Assembly (NCBI GenBank): GCA_004151065.3
Contig: NWUY0300045252.1
Coordinates: 7,698-18,241 of the forward strand
Reading direction: 5' to 3'
Source of the DNA: Larix sibirica
Lineage: Eukaryota; Streptophyta; Pinopsida; Pinales; Pinaceae
DNA length: 10,544 nt
Shown here: one piece after another, positions 1 to 8,099 of the stretch
Layout: each line of letters starts with the position of its first letter
How positions within the stretch are numbered: position 1 is the stretch's first letter
Program-made: the position numbers and the translations under genes
The notes under the pieces: generated by a model
Told to the model about the DNA's origin: nothing
Seen by the model: the letters and a program-made list of their open reading frames with translations, nothing else
The model's database searches: none

Positions 1-594
1 CCTTAAAAAAAGGGTATTAGAGGAGTTGTATTCATCACTTACATTTGGTCACTTTGGATTTCATAAAACCTATGAAAGAGAAACATTCATTCTTTTGGGA
101 GGGCATGAAAATAGACCTCCGATATTTTTTATTAGCATGTGACACTTTCCAAAGAAACAAGGGTGATATGGTGAATATGTTAGGGAAATTGAAGCCACTA
201 TGGATCACAACACATACTATGGGATTCCATCTCTATCAATTTTATAGTGGGAGTTCCAAGATAATGTAATAGATTAGTGATCATGGTGGTAGTTGACTAT
301 CTTACCAAATATGTCCATTTTATGTCTTATCACATGGATTATATTTTTAAGTTACATGGCATGCCCACTTCCATTGTCTTAGATTAATACCCCAAATTCA
401 CCATCAAATTTTTATTGGAGTTGTTTAAACTTCAGGGTACCTCGTTGATCATGTGGTTTGCATATCATCCCCAAATATATGGTCAAATAGAAGTGGTCAA
501 TAAGTTCTTAAAAGCCTATTTGTGATGCATGGATTCTAAAAGGACACATCAATGGGAACAATGGATTCCTTTTGCAGAATGGTGGTGTTAATGC
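1..594 (+). pseudogene. Ty3/gypsy integrase remnant (zinc-binding domain and catalytic core), broken
   Basis: This is a decayed plant Ty3/gypsy pol piece, entering from beyond the left edge. Three frames join into one integrase-like path: 2-80 (GHFGFHKTY), about 84-215 (FFWEGMK, CDTFQRNKG) and 220-588 (WDSIS, VVVD, KLHGMPTSIV, YHPQ, EVVN, AEWW). The joins need frameshifts near 80 and 217. In-frame stops lie at 262, 385, 523 and 589. In the zinc domain the first His is Tyr (29-31) and the last Cys is Phe (147-149), so two of four ligands are gone. In the core the first catalytic Asp is Asn (238-240). The second Asp (382-384) and the Glu (490-492) remain, with exactly 35 residues between them. 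About ten residues before KLHGMP seem deleted. The AEWW ending resembles chromovirus-type integrases; this lineage is a guess. Integrase inserts the element cDNA into the host chromosome; this copy cannot. Confidence 0.9.
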
Positions 595-595
595 T

Positions 596-1063
596 CATAT
601 TGACATGGGAAAGAACATTGAAAACCACTCTTTTAGGACTAGTCAAGGGGAAGATGGGGACGAAAACTTGGGTGATGCTTAATGCCATAAGTCGATTAGA
701 TTTACAATGTTAGTCGATAAGACTATATGCATCAATGAATGGTTGAATAAGAATAAAGTAATTAAATGTGCTAATAGTTAAAGAATTGAAATGTGTACAA
801 AGTTTAATTAATCATATTTATATAATAAACTTTAAGAATATGAATGGTCCACTAATAATGAAAATGGTTAGTTGTAAAATATATACAAAATTATGAAATA
901 ATTTTCAAAAAAAGAAGAAAATGATCTACTTATAAGATAAAACTAAAAGTGTTAATTGATAGAAGAAAACCAAGAAAAATAAAATTTGATGATTACATTA
1001 AACTATTTAGCTGCTTAACATGTGCAGGTTTTAAAGTTCATTAAGTGTTAAATAAAATGTAAA
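596..1063. other. AT-rich non-coding stretch; possible old 3' end of the gypsy element near 636-661
   Basis: No coding frame is visible. A purine-rich run (CAAGGGGAAGATGGGGA, about 638-660) follows the integrase remnant within 70 bases. It could be a worn polypurine tract brought close by loss of the rest of pol, but no LTR start or partner LTR could be matched. From about 690 on the DNA is simple AT-rich sequence with no structure I can name. Confidence 0.3.
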
Positions 1064-1207
1064 TTTTTTTAGTCATGAGATACATTGATAATTAACTGTA
1101 ATCATTTTATGAAAATTATTATTTTTAGTTTGTTATTTTTTTGTTCATGTGATACATTGATAATTAATTGTGATCATTTTATGAAAATTATTATTTTTAG
1201 TTTGTTG
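1064..1207. repeat. 72-bp tandem duplication, two units
   Basis: Units 1064-1135 and 1136-1207 align without gaps at about six mismatches in 72 positions. Each starts with seven T, continues through GATACATTGATAATTAA and ends in TTTTTAGTTTGTT. The T7 run at each unit start suggests slippage or unequal exchange as the origin. There is no coding content. Confidence 0.93.
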
Positions 1208-1475
1208 ATTAATGTTATGCTGAAGAGAATGGAAAATAGATGCTAGCAACTTACTTTTACAAAAATGAAATAAGAAAATGAAACTCCTATAATTTGAAAT
1301 TTCATCAAGAAAATGTATATGTAAAATAAAAGAATAGGTACAGTCTTGGATATTTATCGTCTGTAAATAATTGAATGTGAAAAAGCTAGATGCTACATGA
1401 TTAAAAATTTCAAGTCAAGGATGTAGGTATGCCCAAAAGTTTTTTTTAATGAAGTGAAATTTTGACAATCATTAG
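1208..1475. other. AT-rich intergenic DNA, nothing recognised
   Basis: No long frame, RNA gene or repeat was found between the 72-bp duplication and the LTR-like segment. Confidence 0.6.
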
Positions 1476-1804
1476 TGTTGAAGACTAATTTATCCTCCCA
1501 TAGCTTGCTGTCTGTTGACAGTAAACGTAGTAGGTAGATTCCAGGTAGATGCCAAGTTAGTAGCTGCATTTAATGCATGTAGGTAGGATATTTTGTAAGT
1601 AGTTAATGCCAGGGTTATCTTATCGATCACATCATGTATTTGGTTTTTTTGCTGAATGTTTTAATGGGGGAGAAGAGCCGAGAGCTCCAGTCTGTTTTTT
1701 CTCATAAGCTTCAAATGCTCTGTTTTGTGCTCTGCCTCTAAATTCAGACATTCTGGAACCATCTCTGTTTCCATGCTCATTTGTATTCTCATCTGTATGC
1801 AACA
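1476..1804 (+). mobile_element. Possible LTR, 329 bp, TGTTG...CAACA ends
   Basis: The segment opens with TGTTGAAGAC and closes with ATGCAACA, giving the 5-bp inverted ends TGTTG/CAACA expected of an LTR. Composition also changes here: GTAGGTAG-like tracts at 1528-1600, then a pyrimidine-rich part at 1690-1790 resembling the transcribed end of many plant LTRs. Nineteen bases downstream, GGTATCAG (1823-1830) matches eight bases of the common initiator-Met primer-binding site, though the gap is longer than usual. No TATA box is clear, the flanking pentamers (ATTAG and GACAA) do not match, and no partner LTR is in the window. The call therefore rests on ends and composition. A short exon or leader with its own start at 1815 is an alternative. 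Confidence 0.35.
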
Positions 1805-2925
1805 GACAAAAGTTATGGAGAAGGTATCAGTTGAATAGCTAGTTCAAAAAGAATTCTGGGAAAATTTTAGATACCAATAGTACCAAGAACAATAGTGATC
1901 AGCATATGCCAGATCAAGTGAGAATCCAAATGCTTCTGCAAACACATCAGAAAAAGCAAGCCAAGGCCATAAAAGAAAGCAAGATGGCAAATCAAAGTAG
2001 ACTTGCATCTTCTAGTCTTTAACATAAGAAAATTCTGTCAGCTTTTGCCAAAACAATAGCCAACTTAGATGATTAGGCATGAATGACCTTTGGGGGTGAA
2101 ATGAGACTGTATAACTTGCTTTCCAGCGCCATTGACCTTAGTGGACATTAGTAAAATTTTATTTTCATCTCATTTTATGCCAACCATCACCATGTTTGTA
2201 CATGCTCCACACTATACAAATTCTATGAACGTTGTTATTTGTTTATTGAAGCCAATGATGACCTTAGCAATGCAACTGACCATGATTTTGCTTGCCCCAA
2301 ACTGTTATAATCTTGCTATATTTATATTGTAGCGGCTATCAATTCATGTTGTTGAAACATAATTTTGCTTCATCACATATTTTCCTCCAAAGTTGAGGAC
2401 TGTTAATATAGCATTAACAACACTGTCCACTAGATTATCACTTCAGCAAACGGGATCAGGGATAACACTGTTGGAATGTTCAAAACCTCTTTTTTATGGA
2501 AGTAGAACAGGATTAGATCGTATTAAAACCTTAGGGCAATCATTCTCTGTTACTGATTTTCACAAGGATGTTAGAATATATTCAAGAGAAGAATTTCATG
2601 AGGTGAATTGAAGTATTTTTATCTTTCTAATGGATTATATATTTGGAAATTTATGAGCTACAAATTTCATCCACTATATTTCAATATTTTGAAATTAAGA
2701 AAATACATCTACAGATTTCATTCCCGAAACTGGAATGAGCAAGGTGATTTTCCTTTTTTCTTTATTTTGAGAAAAATACGTATAATAGACTTCCTTTGGC
2801 TAAGCCGCTTTCCTACTAAGGGCATATCTATACCCAAATATACAATTGTTCTTAACATTTTAGAGTTGGAACGAGTCTAGTTGAAAACCGTTTGTTTATG
2901 TGCTGGTTTTTATTGCCCTCTTGAA
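1805..2925. other. About 1.1 kb without an identifiable gene; weak coding traces
   Basis: From an ATG at 1815 a frame shows stops at 1836, 1878, 1893 and 1896, then 33 open codons rich in Ser, Asn and Lys (1899-1997) before a TAG at 1998. It could be a worn gag or exon, but I do not recognise it. An open frame at 2393-2611 (plus; 72 residues, containing GSRTGLDRIKTLGQSF) has somewhat balanced composition but no family I can name. Frames at 2132-2332 and 2608-2880 are rich in Phe, Ile, Leu and Tyr, as chance frames in AT-rich DNA are. Confidence 0.4.
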
Positions 2926-3061
2926 TATTATTTGTGTCATCAATCCAAATTGATTAATCAAATATACACTAGTTTTTAATATTTGAACAAGTTTATTATT
3001 TGTGTCATCAATCCAAATTCATTAATGAAATATACACTAGTTTTTAATATTTGAACAAGTT
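2926..3061. repeat. 68-bp tandem duplication with a switched palindrome
   Basis: Units 2926-2993 and 2994-3061 match at 66 of 68 positions with no gap. The only two differences are G to C and C to G. They occupy mirrored positions of a 12-bp perfect palindrome: TTGATTAATCAA at 2950-2961 and TTCATTAATGAA at 3018-3029. Both versions are therefore perfect palindromes. The high identity marks a recent duplication. Confidence 0.97.
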
Positions 3062-3922
3062 TTTTGTTAATACTTGATGGATTCAAGGTTAAGATAGATC
3101 TATATCAGTATTTAATCAAATGCATGTAATTAAATTTATCAATTTTACAAGTTCCAAAAATGTATTTGATACTTGTTTTTTTAGGTATTTGTCCATTGAA
3201 TATAAAACATCTTTTAATTATTAGTTATTTTCTATTTATTTGTTTTCATCCAAATCCCCACTTAAATGGACCACATAAAGCCTATAATAGGTTAATTAAT
3301 TTGTTTCACATGATGTTGCACATTGTAACCTTTGTTATAAATTCCCGTAATGATGGTAGTTTAGATGTTAGGACTGAATGGTATACCTAGCGAAATATTT
3401 TTGTAACAATATACTTGCAATATTAGCTTAAACAAAAATAGTTAGTCTTTGCAAGTGACTCTTTGTTGGTTTATTTTAAAAGTGATTTCACCTAGTTAGG
3501 AGAGCACTAGGTCTTCTAATTCCTTGTTGATGTTTGATATAAATATAGATGGCTTAGTTTGAGTTGATGCTTGACCTTGGATAGACTGCTAACGTAACAC
3601 ATTTACAAAAGAGGATGTTACCCTATGTGGTATGATCATGAGTAACCCATTAGGTACACAATGGGGGAATTAATTGCTTGATTAGGGGAGGTACCAACCT
3701 AAAATGATGAATGCTAGGCACTTGGAGGTGAGTTGGGACCACGTGACTTACACTTTGGAGGTTGTATACTTAACTTGAGAACACTTGGGTTGAGTGTAAT
3801 TCCTCGTTTGACTTTACCTTATGAGTTACGATTAACTATTTGTATTTTCTTATTGTTGTGGAACTACGTCAGTAAGCTGACACTGTGGACCCATGGATTT
3901 AATATTTTGCGGAAGATATATA
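3062..3922. other. Non-coding stretch, unassigned
   Basis: The first half is AT-rich. From about 3480 the DNA becomes richer in G with many TAGG and TTGG words, which may mark entry into an old repeat. Open frames at 3160-3390 and 3733-3990 show no motif and look like chance. No RNA gene was seen. Confidence 0.5.
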
Positions 3923-3940
3923 TGTGTGTGTGTGTGTGTG
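3923..3940. repeat. (TG)9 microsatellite
   Basis: Nine uninterrupted TG units follow a short TATATA run. It is a plain dinucleotide repeat and probably length-variable. Confidence 0.97.
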
Positions 3941-4729
3941 ATGTTTATATTGTTAAAGATGGCCGTGCTATAATTATATCTCTAGCATGAAAACTTAAAA
4001 GATGTTGGGTATGTGGATAACAATTTAAAGTTAGATGTTGAATAAATGAATGTGATACTAGGTGCATGGTACATAGAAAATGGTTACATTGTTGTTTATT
4101 AGTAATGAAATGTATATACATGTCAATGATTGCACGATATTGCACGAAATCGTGTTGGGATACTAACCTACAATTTTGAAAGTGCTAAGGGATAGCTGGT
4201 CTCTACACTTAGGAGCATACTTCATGGATGTTGGGTGTGGATCTAGACACATTTTGCGGATAAAGATTGGATTAAGTAACAACCATGGCACACATGTTGA
4301 AGAGCACTAGGCACATAAGGACATGAGGATATTTATAGAACGAACCATTATGGAGTGTTTGGGATAAAAACTTGTTGGACATTACACCATTGTGGAGGAG
4401 GGGCATGGGGCCTAAGGGAAATCATGCTTGGAGGGCACATCACCTTGGGGTTGGATAAAACTCTAGTGTGACCCATGACATCTTTGTATTGTAGAGCATT
4501 GCATGTGGATTTTCTTGTTGATTTAGGTATAGGGTTACTTATGTGGGTCTAGTGCATGTTTTATGTTGGTTTCCTTCATCTTTTTAATATAATATGAGTG
4601 AGAATTTGTTATAATTTACTATTTATGTACTTATTCTATATGTGTAATTGTCTTAGAGATGTCTTTTAGGGAACATGAGCCCTAGAGGAGACATGGAGAT
4701 GGATGATAGTGCTTGGGTGTTCTTGGAGA
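3941..4729. other. G-rich non-coding stretch, unassigned
   Basis: Repeated GGAGG, TTGGGG and CACTAGG words at 4190-4480 suggest the body of an old repeat, but no frame, terminal repeat or primer-binding site could be fixed. It leads directly into dispersed repeat copy A. Confidence 0.4.
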
Positions 4730-5025
4730 GTTTACTCTTGTGAGAGGCAAGAGTATGCTAGGATTTGTGCCATGCAAGAAAACCAAGAGGAGAACATATT
4801 GCTAGAGGATTTCGTGACATGAATACAAGTTTTGCTTGTAAACTTGAGTTAATCACACCTTGTATTGTCTTGTAGAGGTCATGGTTCTTGTTGTGAATCA
4901 AAAGGGGATAGCACTAGGGTTCCAACCTTGACATGAAGAAGAGAGCCAATGGTATAGGTGATATTGTATCCTTGTTTGTGTGTGATGCATGGAGGCTAGG
5001 GAAAGATCATGAAGTATTAAATGAC
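4730..5025 (+). repeat. Dispersed 292-bp repeat, copy A
   Basis: From 4734 (ACTCTTGTGAGA) to 5025 (ATGAC) this aligns with copy B at 8804-9102. The first 51 bases align without a gap, and only a few single-base indels occur later. I judge identity at roughly three quarters by eye. Best-kept words are CTTGTATTGTCTTGTAG, AATCAAAAGG, ATGAAGAAGAGAG and GTGATATTGTATCC. The words around TTGTATTGT resemble the polyadenylation end of an LTR, so the repeat may be an LTR part. An 88-residue frame at 4933-5199 starts inside it, but it runs through the (AAT)n tract and is broken in copy B, so it is not a gene. Confidence 0.85.
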
Positions 5026-5029
5026 AAAC

Positions 5030-5030
<1 letters not shown>

Positions 5031-5059
<29 letters not shown>
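5031..5059. repeat. (TAA)n microsatellite, about 9-10 units
   Basis: Uninterrupted TAA units run directly after repeat copy A. A shorter version (five AAT units) stands at 8371-8386, before the same 40-bp motif. Confidence 0.97.
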
Positions 5060-5060
<1 letters not shown>

Positions 5061-5100
5061 AATTAGGAAAATGAAAATTCAAAGGTTGTGTACCCCTTCA
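5061..5100 (+). repeat. 40-bp motif following (AAT)n, copy A
   Basis: It matches 8388-8427 at 36 of 40 positions without gaps. The shared core is AATTAGGAAAATGAAAATTC, and both copies end in CCCCTTCA, after which similarity stops sharply. With the preceding AAT tract, it may be the start of an LTR whose other copy begins at 8365. Confidence 0.88.
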
Positions 5101-5832
5101 TCGCCCTTTTCAAGGTTAGATGTGTTAGAATTAATTGAAAGGGTAGATGTATTTGTTAAGAAATGGAATAGATATAGGAAATATTGGGGTAAAATGTAGA
5201 ACTTTGGTTCATATATCTACGTGAGAGGTTAATAGTTCAAAGGTTAATTTCTCCATGTAGATTCTCGATTAAGAGAGCAATATTTTGTGAATTCTTGGAG
5301 AGATCCTCGTGGGGTATAAACAAATGAAAATGGCCAAGAGAAATAAGTGGTTGGTTTTTATCTAGATTTTAGAGCTAGAGTTTGAAGAGATTTAGAGCAA
5401 GCAAATTGGAATACAAAACATTTGCAGATCTCTTGAAGTAGAGGTGGAGCATTTGATTACTGATGCCATTTGAAATTCCTAAGGGGTATGGAAATTCATA
5501 TGAGAGGTTGAGCTTTAAGAAATTCGTACACTAGAGGATTTTATATCATAGTAGTTAATTCAATGTAGATGTAGTATAGATATGATACGTATATTCAAAA
5601 TGAAAATAAATAAACCCCAAAATATGTAGTAAACAATTACATACTAGGAAAAAATGATGACCTTGTCTTTTCACCGTAGATTTGCATTCTTGCTTCGTAA
5701 GCTCTTTACATATCATAGCACTAAGATTTATCCATGATAGAATACACTTATGGTTCACTACCATGTATAGCTACAATACCCCACCTTCCATGGACCACTA
5801 CCATAAGGAGCTAGCAGGCCCTAAGACTCAAG
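5101..5832. other. Unassigned DNA; distal part would be the leader of the minus-strand element
   Basis: From 5101 to about 5550 no protein family is recognisable. On the minus strand, 5832 down to about 5560 lies just inside the primer-binding site and should be the leader or gag start of that element. The only frame there (5555-5764, minus, 69 residues) shows no gag motif. Confidence 0.4.
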
Positions 5833-5846
5833 GGCTATGATACAAT
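5833..5846 (-). other. Primer-binding site, initiator-Met type, minus strand
   Basis: Read on the minus strand this is ATTGTATCATAGCC. It compares with the common plant site ATTGGTATCAGAGCC by one missing G and one substitution. It directly follows the LTR end TTAACA, as expected for a 5' LTR. Reverse transcription of the element would start here from the tRNA. Confidence 0.65.
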
Positions 5847-5983
5847 GTTAAGCAATTGCATAAGCCAAGATGTTGCATAAGCCTTACTATTTAGTTTAGA
5901 CACAGTTATAGACATATTTGCATGAAGAAGCTACAAAAACAAACAACTTTCAATCAATTAATCTTGATGATAAATTTGGGTAT

Positions 5984-5992
5984 GTTTATATC
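5984..5992 (-). promoter_or_regulatory. TATA box of the minus-strand LTR
   Basis: GATATAAAC on the minus strand lies between the U3 repeats and the U5-like end. It is placed where plant LTR promoters carry their TATA box. Confidence 0.5.
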
Positions 5993-6018
5993 CCATTATG
6001 ATTAGTACTCCATACTGT

Positions 6019-6145
6019 GTACCTTAAGGCAAGGAAGTACTGAAATGAAAAAAATGGTACTCTCTCACACCTCAAAGGCGGGGTAGTACACTAATGAAGA
6101 CCCAAAAAAAACTTTCATTCACCTTAAAGGGGGCAGTATATTGTG
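6019..6145. repeat. Three imperfect ~50-bp repeats in U3 of the minus-strand LTR
   Basis: Cores begin at 6021 (ACCTTAAGGCAAGGAAGTAC), 6069 (ACCTCAAAGGCGGGGTAGTA) and 6121 (ACCTTAAAGGGGGCAGTATA), spaced 48 and 52 bp. Each is followed by a TGAAATGA or ATGAAGA-like word. They lie directly upstream of the TATA box in the sense of the element. Confidence 0.75.
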
Positions 6146-6282
6146 AAAATGGTTAGTGGTAACCGAAAGCCAATGGATACATGGTATTAACTTCAAATTG
6201 GTTAGTGGTCAACCAAAACCACCACATTGATGAAATTGGCCAGTAGTGAATTGAAACCACTAGATACATGGTATCAAACACA
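6146..6282. repeat. Three imperfect ~40-50-bp repeats with GGTTGACC/ACTAACC words
   Basis: Units begin at 6146, 6195 and 6233, each AAA(A/T)TGG followed by TTAGTGGT or its variant CAGTAGTG. Units 1 and 3 also share GATACATGGTAT (about 6175 and 6263). On the minus strand unit 2 reads GGTTGACCACTAACC, which contains a W-box core (TTGACC) and a MYB-like ACTAACC. Unit 1 keeps ACTAACC but not TTGAC. Confidence 0.75.
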
Positions 6283-6411
6283 ATGATGAAAGGCCTATTG
6301 AAGAAGAATCCAAATCTCAAGCTTGGATCATTGCCCCATACTTTGCACTTGCACTTCACAGAGGGGAATATCAATGATGATAGTCAGGGTTCAATATATG
6401 AATTCCTAACA

Positions 6412-6865
6412 GTCAAAATTTAATCAGCATTTGGAAATTTTAGCATGGCAACCGGTCTTCTCAACACGCTCTTTACATCGAATCAATTATTTGATATGTT
6501 CAACATATAATTGTGTCTAAATTTAAAGAGCGCTTTAGTGATATTATTTGTTCACTAATAGTAGAATTGTGATCCTATTTTTTCACCTATTAGTAGAAGA
6601 TGTGAGCTTCTTCTAGCTAAATTACTTCGCAAATTATCAAATTGTTTAGGGAAAACATGGAATGTGTAGACATGACATTTATTCACTTCCAAAATTTCTA
6701 CTTACTTTCAAAGTTCATTTCAGATGAACCATTCATCATCCAAAATTGGTGTTTTTTTGGGCATATCTTCATTAAATTTCATTTAGAAGTTTTAGATTGA
6801 ATATGATACTAGTATATGCTTTGATTCATGTTGACTTACTGATATAATTATTCAGACTTGTGATT
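6412..6865. other. Non-coding stretch between two LTRs
   Basis: No frame or repeat was recognised. If the polypurine tract at 6866 is real, this should be the 3' end of an element's internal region, but no pol or 3'-UTR signature is visible. Confidence 0.4.
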
Positions 6866-6876
6866 GAAGGGGGGAA
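6866..6876 (+). other. Polypurine tract before LTR
   Basis: GAAGGGGGGAA directly precedes TGTTAC. This is the arrangement at the 3' LTR border of many plant gypsy elements, where the tract primes plus-strand DNA synthesis. Confidence 0.6.
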
Positions 6877-7114
6877 TGTTACATTGTCAGTCCTTAAACA
6901 ATCACAAAGTCTGAGATCACCTTATTATGAGTTACAATTCATATCCACTAATGAGGTGTCATCCCTATCGACTAATGAGTTGTTAGTTAGATCTAGATCT
7001 AGAAGTGGTATAATCCATGTACTATAAATTAATATCATCGTATGAATACAAAAGTTAAAAAATATGGCTTAAAGTCTTTTCTACCTATTTCTTTTTCTGA
7101 TCTATTTCCTAACA
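6877..7114 (+). mobile_element. Short LTR, about 238 bp, TGTTA...TAACA
   Basis: It starts TGTTACATTG after the polypurine tract and ends CTATTTCCTAACA, giving TGTTA/TAACA inverted ends. Inside are a 24-bp-period direct repeat (TATC[C/G]ACTAATGAG at 6942 and 6966), the 14-bp palindrome TAGATCTAGATCTA (6988-7001) and a TATA box (TATAAA, 7023-7028). About 90 bases separate its end from the gag remnant, as a 5' LTR would have, yet the tract before it marks a 3' LTR. A primer-binding site after 7114 is not recognisable. The pentamers beside it (GGGAA and TTATT) do not match, so it is not a simple solo LTR. Confidence 0.55.
7023..7028 (+). promoter_or_regulatory. TATA box of the plus-strand LTR
   Basis: TATAAA lies about 90 bases before the LTR end and just after the 14-bp palindrome and 24-bp repeats. 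It is a plausible start-site signal for the element transcript. Confidence 0.4.
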
Positions 7115-7204
7115 TTATTTGAACAACCATTAAGACTCTTTCTAAGATCAGAAATACCAAACATAAATCATCACAGGATATCCAAATAAAATGGGTATCT
7201 AAAT

Positions 7205-7982
7205 AAAATAGAAATTGAGATTCCTAAATATGATGGATTAGACAAATGAAATGCTATCATGGTGGTTGATAAAATTGAAGGAATATTCATTGTGAACCCA
7301 CTCACTAATGAACTAAAAAAAATATTTATGGCATCCTTATAATTAGAATGGTGCCTATGATTGATTCACTTGGTGTTAAAAAAAAATTGGTTACCAGTTA
7401 ACTGGAAAATGTTTATAGAATATCTCCTTAGGATATTTCATGGCAATGAAGAAGATGCCACCTATACTAGGTTTTCCCATTTACAATGAATGGGCACAAT
7501 GAATGAATATGTCCATAAATGGGAAGCTCTTGCAATTAGATGTCCCAATCTTAGATGAGGAACTACTAAAAATGTATATTTTGGGGTTAAAAGCCATTAT
7601 GCATAGTGAGCTAAGGATATCAAGACCTAAGAACTTGGTTGAAGCTAGAAGTATAGAAAAAATTATCCAAAGGAAGTTGATTAGTCAACAAGAGGTAGCT
7701 TTTGATTCTACAATCAAGGCAACTAGTTACAATGATAATAAATATAACCATTTTAGAAATGGACAAAGGAAGGAAAACAATTGTCGTCAATGTGGTAAGA
7801 ATTGAAGTTTAAGGCATAGATATGAAGATCCGTCATTACACTGATTTAAGATATTGAATGTAAAGGAGGTAGAAGTATTGAAATCAAAGAATGGAATTAC
7901 TATAAGCTACAATTTAGAATTCAATAATGATGAAACACCAAAAAATGTTATTAGCGTCAATATAATTCATGCCACAAAGTAA
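7205..7982 (+). pseudogene. Ty3/gypsy gag remnant with zinc knuckle
   Basis: Gag forms the virus-like particle and binds element RNA. A first frame runs 7205-7555 (IPKYDG near 7220, then LRIFHGNEEDATYTRF, MNEYVHKWEAL) with stops at 7247, 7340, 7358 and 7487. A single frameshift at about 7545-7555 leads to the second frame (DEELLKMYILGLK, ELRISRPKNLVEAR), open to 7803. The order of these blocks is that of the plant retrotransposon gag family. The knuckle follows at 7782-7823: C-x2-C-x7-H-x-Y, where the last Cys has become Tyr (7821) and a stop sits inside (7803). Reading goes on past a stop at 7842 to SVNIIHAT, where gypsy proteins pass to the protease, and ends at a TAA (7980). Protease, reverse transcriptase, RNase H and integrase core do not follow, so several kilobases of pol have been lost. 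Confidence 0.85.
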
Positions 7983-8099
7983 GAATGAAGATATGGTCCG
8001 CCAAAAAGAAGCTACTTCTGAAAGCATACAATCTACAAAATATATTCTACCTCATCTAAGGAAGGTTGATAAGACTCAATATCTAATGAAAAAAGGGCT

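Larger units (their letters stand above)
5846..6411 (-). mobile_element. 5' LTR of a minus-strand retrotransposon, 566 bp
   Basis: On the minus strand the segment begins TGTTAGGAATTC at 6411 and ends GCTTAACA at 5846, giving 5-bp inverted ends TGTTA/TAACA. The primer-binding site follows at once. A TATA box (GATATAAAC) lies on the minus strand at about 5984-5992, some 140 bases before the LTR end. U3 would then be about 6411-6020 and R-U5 about 5960-5846. U3 holds two sets of imperfect repeats, described separately. The small LTR with TGTTA ends and a Met-type site fits Ty1/copia, but pol is not in the window. No second LTR copy was found, so the element is truncated at lower coordinates. Confidence 0.68.

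Noticed and set aside
2393-2611. 72-residue plus-strand frame as a possible gene
   Set aside because: Composition is fair, but no motif or neighbour supports it; kept only as a note in the regional entry.
3740-3745. CACGTG (G-box) as a promoter element
   Set aside because: There is no gene start nearby, and a single hexamer is expected by chance at this scale.
3501-4311. AGAGCACTAGG at 3501 and again exactly 800 bp later at 4301
   Set aside because: Only these 11 bases match; the flanks do not align, so chance or a common word is likelier than a repeat.
4933-5199. 88-residue plus-strand frame with a poly-Asn run
   Set aside because: The Asn run is the (AAT)n microsatellite, the start lies in a dispersed repeat, and the equivalent frame in the other copy carries a stop soon after the start.
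6268-6283. TGGTATCAAACACAAT on the plus strand as a primer-binding site
   Set aside because: Only about 9 of 12 bases match, it lies inside the better-supported minus-strand LTR, and the related ATGGTATTAA at 6181 shows that it belongs to the tandem repeat.
6153-6374. 73-residue minus-strand frame
   Set aside because: It lies wholly inside U3 of the minus-strand LTR and translates the tandem repeats.
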